Shown here in pieces: positions 14,531 through 19,764 of a stretch of DNA of 19,764 nucleotides. Made by a program: the position numbers and the translations under genes. The notes below the pieces were generated by a model. It ran no database searches and was not told the origin of the DNA. It worked only from the letters and a program-made list of their open reading frames with translations. Within the stretch, counting starts at the first letter, position 1; every line of letters begins with the position of its first letter. The stretch is taken from NCBI GenBank assembly GCA_005883085.1, contig VBAY01000103.1, positions 1-19,764 of the forward strand, in the 5' to 3' direction. The DNA comes from Candidatus Bathyarchaeota archaeon (GTDB lineage: Archaea; Thermoproteota; Bathyarchaeia; 40CM-2-53-6).

Positions 14531-14540
14531 GGTATAAATC
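14531..14540 (-). promoter_or_regulatory. Candidate TATA box for the FMN oxidase, beside palindrome GTTTCGAAAC
   Basis: GATTTATACC on the minus strand predicts a transcript start near 14509 and a leader of about ten bases to the TTG at 14499. A perfect 10-base palindrome GTTTCGAAAC (14517-14526) sits between the TATA box and the predicted start, where a repressor could act. Both lie inside the longer reading frame, arguing against the 14589 start. Confidence 0.5.
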
Positions 14541-14549
14541 GCTGGTTTG

Positions 14550-15689
14550 CTACCTGGAGGGTTGGTGGATCCATTTTCCTCGGACCCATCTTACGGAAAC
14601 GTCAAGTCCAGTGTAGTTGCCGTATTCTGAGAATTTCTGTTCGACTGCCTCTTTCGCGCCGCGGTCGAGTTTCTTGAACGCGTGCACTTCTATTGACATG
14701 GTGTTCTTTTTTTCGACTTTTCTCCAGATGGCGGCTACGAACCCGTCTACTAGAACCGTTGGTCTCACCATTCCAAGCGCGTGAAACACCCGCTTGTAGT
14801 ATCGCATATCCATGAACCTCGACTTATCTCGCAGAGTCAGCATCAGGGAATCATATTTGGGAAGAACTATTGCTTGGGGAGGTGGTGGAAACGTCCTATC
14901 GATTTGGCGATTAGTATCAATGTAGGGTTTCTTGGACGGCCCCAGCTTCAATTCGATTATGTCCTCGGAAAGATCGGCCAGAGCCTTGTCAAGTTGTTGG
15001 TGGTTGAGGTAGGCCCAATACATGATATCCTCTTTCGAAACAGGCCCATGTTGCGCAATGTATCTGCGTAACAAATCGAGCCTGCACGTATGAATGTCAG
15101 GCGGTTCCTTGGTTCCGGGGATCCAATCTTCGGTTCGCATGTACAAGCTTCGGGATCCTTTCTTGCCCGCGAAAACGAGCAGGCCCAGGAACGACATTTC
15201 GCCGATTCCGGTCCAAACGCCTCCTTTGAGCCCGAGTTTTCTGGCTTTGGCGGACACTTGTGCTCCAATCTCCTCTTGAGTGACTGATCGTCCCTTGATT
15301 TCCTCGAGTATTGGATTGTAGAGACGTTTTCTTCGCTCTTCCCTAGAGGGATAATCTCGCTGTTTTGCGATCGTGTCAAGCCAGTTGAGCATTCTCTCAC
15401 CGGCTCCACCTAGGACGTAGGTGTAGTAGTCCTTGCTCGGGATAATGTGCATCGTACTTCTTACAGCTCGAGTTCTGACTAGCCCGCCTCTTGGTCTCAG
15501 TTGCGAGATGACGTCTTGGTCTTGGAACCCTTCGATTCGGGCCCAGAACGAGGAGAGGCTTTCTGGGAAATTCTGCGATTGGATACCGCAACAAGCGTCC
15601 GCTACCTTGACCGGAGAGGAGGATCCCATCATTCTATTTGAGAGGCAATGCGACCAGAGCAGGCGTTTGTTGAATTCGTCAAGGATCAT
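14550..15689 (-). CDS. AlkZ-like winged-helix DNA glycosylase family protein
   Basis: A 379-residue protein of the winged-helix DNA-binding (HTH_42/AlkZ) family. Characteristic features are the early GIQSQ motif (Gln37, Gln39), matching the catalytic Q-x-Q of AlkZ, and LVRTRAVRSTMHIIPSKDY (about 70-88). Then follow a winged-helix part around SKEDIMYWAYLNHQQLDKALA and the C-terminal LVDGFVAAIWRK. AlkZ and AlkX enzymes excise bulky or crosslinked alkylated bases, often giving self-resistance to DNA-alkylating natural products; many family members are of unknown substrate. The ATG start is 26 bases after the ArsR gene's stop, so the two are probably co-transcribed. Confidence 0.85.
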   Translation of the reverse strand: MILDEFNKRLLWSHCLSNRMMGSSSPVKVADACCGIQSQNFPESLSSFWARIEGFQDQDVISQLRPRGGLVRTRAVRSTMHIIPSKDYYTYVLGGAGERMLNWLDTIAKQRDYPSREERRKRLYNPILEEIKGRSVTQEEIGAQVSAKARKLGLKGGVWTGIGEMSFLGLLVFAGKKGSRSLYMRTEDWIPGTKEPPDIHTCRLDLLRRYIAQHGPVSKEDIMYWAYLNHQQLDKALADLSEDIIELKLGPSKKPYIDTNRQIDRTFPPPPQAIVLPKYDSLMLTLRDKSRFMDMRYYKRVFHALGMVRPTVLVDGFVAAIWRKVEKKNTMSIEVHAFKKLDRGAKEAVEQKFSEYGNYTGLDVSVRWVRGKWIHQPSR

Positions 15690-15715
15690 GAGGTCATCTC
15701 ATAAGCTGCCCCAGG

Positions 15716-16042
15716 CTAATATTCTTCGATTTCACGTTTCATTCGAGCCAGCAGATCGACTGCACCGTCCGCGTAACTGCCGATCCACCTGTCATGCAGT
15801 TCTTTGATTGGGAGTGGGTTGATGTAGTTCCAGCGAAGACGCCCCTCACGCTTCACAATGACAAGATCCGCTTTCTCGAGAACGCGCAGGTGCTGCATCA
15901 CAGTGCACCGGTCTATTAGCTTGAAGTGCTCGGCCAGCTCCCCTGTTGTTCTTCCTCTCTCCTTGAGGAGGTCGAGAATCTCGCGTCTTCGAGAGTCGCC
16001 AAGTGCTTTGAAGATCAGATCATACTTGTCTTCCTTTTTCAA
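15716..16042 (-). CDS. ArsR-family winged-helix transcription regulator
   Basis: 108 residues with the ArsR/SmtB fold: FKALGDSRRREILDLLKERG (helices 1-2), the helix-turn-helix TTGELAEHFKLIDRCTVMQH and LRVLEKADLVIVKREGRLRWNYI (recognition helix and wing). No metal-binding cysteine cluster is seen: one Cys (in RCTVMQH) is not enough for an ArsR-type arsenic sensor. The type resembles regulators that accompany AHSA1/SRPBCC genes. The start is TTG with GGAG eight bases upstream. It is divergent from the AHSA1 gene across a palindromic TATA region that it may repress, and lies 26 bases upstream of the AlkZ-like gene in the same direction. Confidence 0.88.
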   Translation of the reverse strand: MKKEDKYDLIFKALGDSRRREILDLLKERGRTTGELAEHFKLIDRCTVMQHLRVLEKADLVIVKREGRLRWNYINPLPIKELHDRWIGSYADGAVDLLARMKREIEEY

Positions 16043-16106
16043 GATACCATCTCCGAAGATTTGTTCAGGTCAACGTTTACAGTCGATACCTTAGAAGTGA
16101 GCAAAG

Positions 16107-16124
16107 TGTTATAAATATATAACA
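16107..16124. promoter_or_regulatory. Palindromic TATA/operator between ArsR and AHSA1 genes
   Basis: TGTTATA-AATA-TATAACA is a perfect inverted repeat with 7-base arms around a 4-base centre. Its core TTATAAATA is a strong archaeal TATA box, about 30-40 bases before the AHSA1 ATG at 16148 (predicted leader near eight bases). The dyad symmetry suggests an ArsR dimer site blocking TBP, and possibly promoter use in both directions. Confidence 0.65.
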
Positions 16125-16147
16125 TATATCAACTCACGGTTGGAAAG

Positions 16148-16642
16148 ATGAATATGGACCTGAGATTTACTGTCCAGACGAAAATTCAGAAACCCATTGG
16201 CGAAGTATTCGATGCCGTCTATAATCCGAAGAAACTTAGCAGCTACTTCACGTCTGGAGGCGCCGACGGACCATTGGATGAAGGAAAAACCGTGCTATGG
16301 AAATTCAATGACGTTGGAGACAAGATTGTGTCGGCACCGGTGAAGGTACAGAAGGTTGTACGGAACAAGCTGATTCGATTCTCATGGGAGGCTAGCGAAG
16401 GCCTCTTTGACCCGAAAACTGGATCAATACCAGAATCGGGCGGATACGACACTATTGTCGAGATGAATTTCGAAGCTTTGAACGCGAAGGAGACGCTTGT
16501 GAAGATTGTTGAGGGTAAATGGCGATACACAGAGGGCGGTCTGCAAGGCTCGTACGGGAACTGCCAGGGCTGGATGCAAATGACTTGTTGCCTGAAGGCC
16601 TACTTGGAATACGGGATCAATCTGCGAAAAGGATCGTTCTAA
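16148..16642 (+). CDS. AHSA1/SRPBCC-fold (START-like) protein
   Basis: A 164-residue member of the AHSA1 branch of helix-grip proteins. TVQTKIQKPIGEVFDAVYNP and KKLSSYFT mark strand 1 and the first helices; then come the strands VLWKFNDVGDKI, VKVQKVVRNKLIRFSWE, YDTIVEMNFEAL and ETLVKIVEG, and the closing helix (GWMQMTCCLKAYLEYG). These form a hydrophobic ligand cavity; functions vary and are mostly unknown. ArsR-AHSA1 pairs are a familiar arrangement in bacteria, here divergent rather than tandem. GGAAAG precedes the ATG. It stands alone on the plus strand, controlled by the palindromic TATA region. Confidence 0.85.
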   Translation: MNMDLRFTVQTKIQKPIGEVFDAVYNPKKLSSYFTSGGADGPLDEGKTVLWKFNDVGDKIVSAPVKVQKVVRNKLIRFSWEASEGLFDPKTGSIPESGGYDTIVEMNFEALNAKETLVKIVEGKWRYTEGGLQGSYGNCQGWMQMTCCLKAYLEYGINLRKGSF

Positions 16643-16707
16643 AAAACGAAAATCAAGCTAACTAGCGTCTTCGTAGCCGACCAAGACAAGGGTAGAGACT
16701 ATCCATC

Positions 16708-16980
16708 TCAAGACTTATCCTCCAACATTGGTATCTTCTTTCCACGTAGACGATTGAGTATTCCAGGTTTCTGTATCAACTTAATCCTCTCACTTTGAAG
16801 GATAACATTAGTTGAGGCGATTGTTAACTGCATCTTCAATCCATACCCTATGTCCTGCCAACCCTCCGATGCTAGAATAACCCCAGTTCTGTCCCAACTT
16901 GGTCTTTCAGTCAAGGCAATATGAACTATCAGTTCATTCCCTTTCCTTTCAACTTTTATGGTGTGTGGTATTCCCCTCAA
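16708..16980 (-). CDS. Small hypothetical protein, divergent from DUF4287 gene
   Basis: 90 residues from a TTG at 16980, preceded by a GGTGA Shine-Dalgarno sequence at good spacing; the frame continues upstream but the extra part would overlap the DUF4287 gene. It has plausible strands GIPHTIKVERKGNELIVHIA, TGVILASEGWQDIGYG, MQLTIASTNVILQS, then a basic C-terminus (NRLRGKKIP). Codons are richer in A/T (ATA, AGT, AGA) than those of most neighbours, which might mean a foreign origin. I do not recognise a family. The start lies only 12 bases from the divergent DUF4287 start, so that gene's TATA element would sit inside this one. Confidence 0.45.
   Translation of the reverse strand: MRGIPHTIKVERKGNELIVHIALTERPSWDRTGVILASEGWQDIGYGLKMQLTIASTNVILQSERIKLIQKPGILNRLRGKKIPMLEDKS
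16953..16961 (+). promoter_or_regulatory. Candidate TATA box for the DUF4287 gene
   Basis: CTTTTATGG would start transcription near 16983, about ten bases before the ATG at 16993, supporting that ATG rather than the earlier in-frame one at 16921. Confidence 0.35.
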
Positions 16981-16992
16981 GTCAAAGTCACC

Positions 16993-17283
16993 ATGACTAG
17001 ACCGACATTCAAGGGATATATGGACAACATTCAGATCAAGACTGGTAAGAGCGCACAAGACTTCTGGAGACTTGCCAGCAAGAAAGGTTTTGTCAAGCGC
17101 GGCAAGGTTGCATCAAAGCATTCCGAGATGCTGGCCTGGCTCAAATCAAAAGAGATCGGATTAGGGCATGTCCACGCAAACTTCATCATACTATATCTGC
17201 GATTGCATGCAAATGACCCGGAACTTAGCACTCAGTCGAGAAAATGGGCTCGTAGCACCGGGTATGCGAATTACGAGAAATAA
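16993..17283 (+). CDS. DUF4287 family protein
   Basis: 96 residues from the ATG at 16993. The segments FKGYMDNIQIKTGKSAQDFW, KKGFVKRGKVASKHSEMLAW and EIGLGHVHANFIILYL match the DUF4287 pattern (Y-hydrophobic-DNI..KTGK, then GLGHxHA). The family is small, cytoplasmic and of unknown function, and often lies near DUF1801, DUF5655 and AHSA1 genes, as here. The extra C-terminal 25 residues (LHANDPELSTQSRKWARSTG) extend beyond the minimal domain. The in-frame ATG at 16921 would add an unlikely aromatic-rich extension. Confidence 0.8.
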   Translation: MTRPTFKGYMDNIQIKTGKSAQDFWRLASKKGFVKRGKVASKHSEMLAWLKSKEIGLGHVHANFIILYLRLHANDPELSTQSRKWARSTGYANYEK

Positions 17284-17292
17284 AGATATGAG

Positions 17293-17307
17293 TAGTGTCG
17301 GACACTA
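17293..17307. repeat. 15-base palindrome between DUF4287 and DUF1801 genes
   Basis: TAGTGTC-G-GACACTA is a perfect inverted repeat with 7-base arms, ten bases after the DUF4287 stop and 29 bases before the DUF1801 start. It is a candidate operator; no T-run follows it, so a terminator is less likely. Confidence 0.45.
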
Positions 17308-17335
17308 GGTCGAGGAGCCCCACCGGTGAGCGAGA

Positions 17336-17704
17336 ATGGTATCGGCTAAGAAATTCGAAACAGTAGACGAATACATCGGGTCCTTCCCGAAGAACGTTCA
17401 GCGCGTTTTGGAGAAGCTGAGGGCTACAGTCCGGGAGGCAACGCCTGAAGCCCTTGAGTCGATCAGCTATGATATGCCCACGTTCAAACTAAGCGGGGAG
17501 AGATTAGTATATTTCAGCGCATGGAAAAATCATATCGGATTCTATTCCATACCCGAGGGCAATGAAGCTTTCAAAAAGGAACTGTCGCCTTATGCTGGAG
17601 AGAAAGGCTCCCTGCGGTTCCCGCTCGACAAGCCAATTCCATATGATCTCGTGAAGAAAATCGTCATGTTCCGAATGAGGGAAATTCAGCAGAAAAGGAA
17701 ATAA
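17336..17704 (+). CDS. DUF1801 (YdhG-like) family protein
   Basis: 122 residues: VDEYIGSFPKNVQRVLEKLR and VREATPEALESISYDMPTF, then YFSAWKNHIGFYSIPEG, the C-terminal LRFPLDKPIPYDLVKKIVMF and RMREI. This is the DUF1801 signature (YDMPTFKL..., IGFYP-like strand, LRFPLDKPIP), a small alpha/beta fold related to Bacillus YdhG, linked to iron handling in one case but otherwise unassigned. A GGTGA Shine-Dalgarno sequence precedes the ATG by seven bases. It follows DUF4287 after 52 bases with a palindrome between, so co-transcription is possible. Confidence 0.88.
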   Translation: MVSAKKFETVDEYIGSFPKNVQRVLEKLRATVREATPEALESISYDMPTFKLSGERLVYFSAWKNHIGFYSIPEGNEAFKKELSPYAGEKGSLRFPLDKPIPYDLVKKIVMFRMREIQQKRK

Positions 17705-17796
17705 CCAGATTTTTACCCGTAGACTGGAACTAACGACAGCTCCGTTCGTCTCAAGGGTTCATCTATTTGTTCTAGTCAAATGGAAGTGACTCTACC

Positions 17797-18711
17797 GTGG
17801 ATATCTACCTCGTTGATGGCACCTACGAACTGTTCCGTCACTTCTACGCCCTACCGACCCATGCCAACGATAGACGCGAGGAGGTTGCAGCGACCCGCGG
17901 CGTACTCAATAGCATGGCAGGCATGCTCGAATCCGGAATCACTCACATTGGGGTTGCGACAGACCATGTTATCGAATCATTCCGGAACAACCTCTGGCCT
18001 GGATACAAGACGGGCGAAGGGGTTGATCCACGACTCATGTCACAATTCCCGTTGCTCGAAGAAGCATTGCAGGCAATGGGAGTAAGGGTTTGGCCGATGG
18101 TCGAGCTGGAGGCTGATGACGCTCTCGCCGGAGCCGCCGCCTCTCTGAGCAAGCTTGCGAAGGTCGGCCGTATCTGCATCTGCACTCCGGACAAGGATCT
18201 GGCCCAATGCGTTCGAGACGATCGTGTAGTTCAGCTAGATCGTCGTGCCCGAAGTGTTCGGAACGAGGCAGGCGTGATAGAGAAGTTCGGTGTCCCTCCA
18301 AGCTCGATTCCTGATTATCTCGCACTGGTAGGCGACGATGCGGACGGATATCCTGGTTTGGAAGGCTGGGGAGAAAAATCAACAGCCGCCGTTCTCGGAA
18401 TCTACAAGCATCTAGAATCAATTCCCCCGAAATCAGAAAACTGGAAGGTACAACCACGATCCGCCCCTCGCCTAGCAGAAGTTCTAGAAACCAATTTCAA
18501 ACTCGCAATTCTGTTTCGCGACCTCGCAACTCTCCGAACAAAGGAGCCAAACATATCATCTCCTGAAGAGATACACTGGAGCGGACCTGGGGCACGATTT
18601 CCGGCGATCTGCAAACGACTAGATGATTCTCAGCTAGTTGATCGAGTAGCCAAGATACACGCATCACAACGGCCGAAATCAAAGATCAAGAAACGGAAAA
18701 GGTCGAAATGA
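17797..18711 (+). CDS. Bacterial/phage-type 5'-3' exonuclease (PIN and H3TH domains)
   Basis: 304 residues resembling the 5' nuclease domain of bacterial DNA polymerase I, free-standing. Acidic metal ligands are in place: Asp7 in YLVDGTYELFR, VELEADDALA (Glu103, Glu105, Asp107, Asp108), TPDKDLAQ (Asp132, Asp134) and LVGDDADGYPG (Asp180, Asp183). The helix-hairpin (H3TH) is GLEGWGEKSTAAVL. These enzymes remove flaps and RNA primers or process recombination ends. The C-terminus ends in a lysine-rich tail (KSKIKKRKRSK). The GTG start follows CTATTTG, a possible TATA, by about 30 bases, so the message is nearly leaderless. Archaea normally use the FEN1/XPG type, so this may be a transferred gene; no polymerase domain adjoins it. 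Confidence 0.88.
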   Translation: MDIYLVDGTYELFRHFYALPTHANDRREEVAATRGVLNSMAGMLESGITHIGVATDHVIESFRNNLWPGYKTGEGVDPRLMSQFPLLEEALQAMGVRVWPMVELEADDALAGAAASLSKLAKVGRICICTPDKDLAQCVRDDRVVQLDRRARSVRNEAGVIEKFGVPPSSIPDYLALVGDDADGYPGLEGWGEKSTAAVLGIYKHLESIPPKSENWKVQPRSAPRLAEVLETNFKLAILFRDLATLRTKEPNISSPEEIHWSGPGARFPAICKRLDDSQLVDRVAKIHASQRPKSKIKKRKRSK

Positions 18712-18732
18712 ACGCCCAAACGGGCCCGCAGT

Positions 18733-19383
18733 TCAAATGGTTCTTCGCATCACAACGGTAGTTGTCCGGCCGGTTCCGAAGGGTCCGACTGTCTTGAACC
18801 CGGCCTTTTGGAACATCGAGACTGTTCCCGTATACATGTAGCCTGAGCCCTGATCAGTCCTACTCACGGGAATGGCCTCGACGAGTCCGCCACCCTTGTT
18901 CCTTATGCCTTCTAGAACAGCCTTCAGGGCAGTGCTGGCGACGCCGCCTTTGCGATAATTCTTGTCAACAACAAAACAGGTTATCCTCCAGAGTTTCTTC
19001 TTCTCGTCTGTAGGCGCGAGATTTCGATAGTTGCTACTATGGTCAATCCGTGGAAGTTCCTCTCTGGGACCATACTGGCACCATCCCACTGGCTCCTGAT
19101 TTGCGTAGACAATTACCCCGTGGGCTCGTCCATTCCTGACGAGCTTTTCCTTTTGCCTACGGTTTCTCACCGCTCTCTCAGCCCTCGTGCGAGGTTGCGC
19201 GTTCTCGTGCGCAGAGTAAGATTCCACATGATGGTGCGTGCACCAACACCACCACGCATCCCCAATTTCCGGTTTCTCGAAAAGCCTCGCTAGGTCAGGC
19301 CATGTCTTAGCCGAGAGCTCCTTTGACGTATATTCTGGAATTTCTGACGTCAATGTCTCGCCCAATTCCCACTTTCCTAGCAT
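18733..19383 (-). CDS. GNAT-family N-acetyltransferase
   Basis: 216 residues. The acetyl-CoA motif A is ITCFVVDKNYRKGGVAST followed by ALKAVLEGIRNKGGGLVEAIPV, with the R-x-G-G-x-A type pyrophosphate loop (YRKGGVA). The N-terminal WWCWCTHHH is typical of a GNAT subfamily with a Cys/His-rich opening found in many soil microbes. GVIVYANQEPVGWCQYGPREE gives the central strand. The C-terminal TVSMFQKAGFKTVGPFGTGR is the usual ending strand. Substrate unknown. The ATG at 19383 has no clear Shine-Dalgarno sequence. Convergent with the exonuclease, whose stop lies 21 bases away, and divergent from the last partial gene. Confidence 0.88.
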   Translation of the reverse strand: MLGKWELGETLTSEIPEYTSKELSAKTWPDLARLFEKPEIGDAWWCWCTHHHVESYSAHENAQPRTRAERAVRNRRQKEKLVRNGRAHGVIVYANQEPVGWCQYGPREELPRIDHSSNYRNLAPTDEKKKLWRITCFVVDKNYRKGGVASTALKAVLEGIRNKGGGLVEAIPVSRTDQGSGYMYTGTVSMFQKAGFKTVGPFGTGRTTTVVMRRTI

Positions 19384-19461
19384 ATCGTATCTTGATAATT
19401 CAACATTCGTCGATCCCTGGCAATAGGTAAAGTGGGCATGAATAACCGAGTTTTCACTATC

Positions 19462-19470
19462 CTTATTTTT
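19462..19470 (+). promoter_or_regulatory. Candidate TATA box for the last, partial gene
   Basis: CTTATTTTT places transcription start near 19492, almost at the GTG of 19495, so the message would be practically leaderless. No Shine-Dalgarno sequence is visible, in agreement. Confidence 0.45.
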
Positions 19471-19494
19471 GGGGGACGCTATCTAGGTTGAATC

Positions 19495-19764
19495 GTGGAT
19501 CCTGTTCGGGTTCGCTTCTTGGTCGGCGGGCTCTTCCTAGTGGGACTCGCCTTGTTCAATTTCGTCACATACACCAACACCAGTTCCACGCAATCTACAT
19601 TCAACATCCTCTCGGGACAGTATGAATATCTAACAATCACACGTAGTCCCGGCGATTCGATCAGTGGCGCATTTCAAGAAGGCTCAGGAAGTCCAGTCAG
19701 CTTCTACATTCTAAGCAGTGCCCAGTTTGCCTCATTCCAGACCGGAGCCTCCCTCAATAGCATG
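19495..19764 (+). CDS. Membrane-anchored extracellular protein of unknown function, N-terminal part (truncated by window edge)
   Basis: From GTG 19495, the first start after an in-frame TGA, 90 codons run to the window end. MDPVRVRFLVGG starts a hydrophobic helix (about 7-25: RFLVGGLFLVGLALFNFV), followed by a Ser/Thr/Asn/Gln-rich, low-charge region (TYTNTSSTQSTFNILSGQYE, SPGDSISGAFQEGSGSPVSF). This is the profile of an archaeal signal-anchored surface protein with a beta-sandwich-like extracellular part. I recognise no family, and without the C-terminus nothing can be said on function. Confidence 0.7.
   Translation, partial: MDPVRVRFLVGGLFLVGLALFNFVTYTNTSSTQSTFNILSGQYEYLTITRSPGDSISGAFQEGSGSPVSFYILSSAQFASFQTGASLNSM

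Noticed and set aside
15716..16042. ArsR gene as an arsenic or metal sensor
   Set aside because: The protein has a single cysteine (in RCTVMQH) and no clear metal-binding set of residues, and no arsenic resistance gene lies nearby.
18713..18728. GCCC-AAAC-GGGC hairpin between convergent genes as a terminator
   Set aside because: The stem is only four pairs and no T-run follows on either strand.
18661..18758. 12-base direct repeat GCATCACAACGG (18661 and 18747) at the ends of the exonuclease and GNAT genes
   Set aside because: Both copies are inside conserved coding ends (ASQRP and TTVVMR on the other strand), so a transposon target duplication or att site is not supported; no mobile element lies between.
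1..19764. CRISPR array, tRNA/rRNA gene, insertion sequence or prophage
   Set aside because: No regular repeats with spacers, no cloverleaf with a TTC-loop consensus, and no transposase or integrase motifs were seen on either strand.

Overview
The window looks archaeal. A truncated gene at the left edge encodes a protein with an archaeal class III (type IV pilin/archaellin) signal peptide. Several genes are preceded by TATA-like elements about 25-30 bases upstream of a likely transcription start, some with short or no leaders. Start codons are often TTG or GTG, the visible Shine-Dalgarno sequences are mostly of the GGTGA/GGAG type, and one gene has a PRC-barrel plus zinc-ribbon architecture common in archaea. 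Base composition is moderate and many proteins belong to families common in soil bacteria. A mesophilic soil or sediment member of the Thermoproteota (Nitrososphaeria- or Bathyarchaeia-like) fits, but I cannot fix the lineage from this sequence alone.

Left part (1-7256). After the partial pilin-like gene (1-174, minus) and a 440-base non-coding stretch comes a compact minus-strand operon, in order of transcription: chymotrypsin-like serine protease, 79-residue protein resembling the protease's own N-terminal domain, class I methyltransferase, AlkD-type DNA glycosylase. Divergent from it are a ParA-type ATPase and a four-helix membrane protein of unknown function. Then follow three minus-strand genes: an unknown 191-residue protein, a membrane protein whose last helix is lost to an apparent frameshift, and a zinc finger/PRC-barrel/zinc-ribbon protein.

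Centre (7257-13410). A methyltransferase (plus) and a small uncertain ORF face the most striking locus: a 1319-residue non-ribosomal peptide synthetase with the layout of epsilon-poly-L-lysine synthetase (adenylation, carrier, then three membrane-flanked tandem C-terminal domains, with no condensation or thioesterase domain), whose stop codon overlaps the start of an Sfp-type phosphopantetheinyl transferase. Together they form a self-contained module: the transferase would activate the carrier domain, and the synthetase would join one amino acid, probably cationic, into a short isopeptide homopolymer. Such systems are little described in archaea.

Right part (13411-19764). Upstream on the same strand lie an FMN-dependent alpha-hydroxyacid oxidase/dehydrogenase, an AlkZ-like winged-helix DNA glycosylase and an ArsR-type repressor. 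The repressor is divergent from an AHSA1/SRPBCC gene across an 18-base palindrome that contains the TATA box. Then come small proteins (an unknown, DUF4287, DUF1801), a bacterial/phage-type 5'-3' exonuclease, a GNAT acetyltransferase and the start of a membrane-anchored extracellular protein cut by the window end. I saw no tRNA, rRNA, CRISPR array, transposase or integrase.
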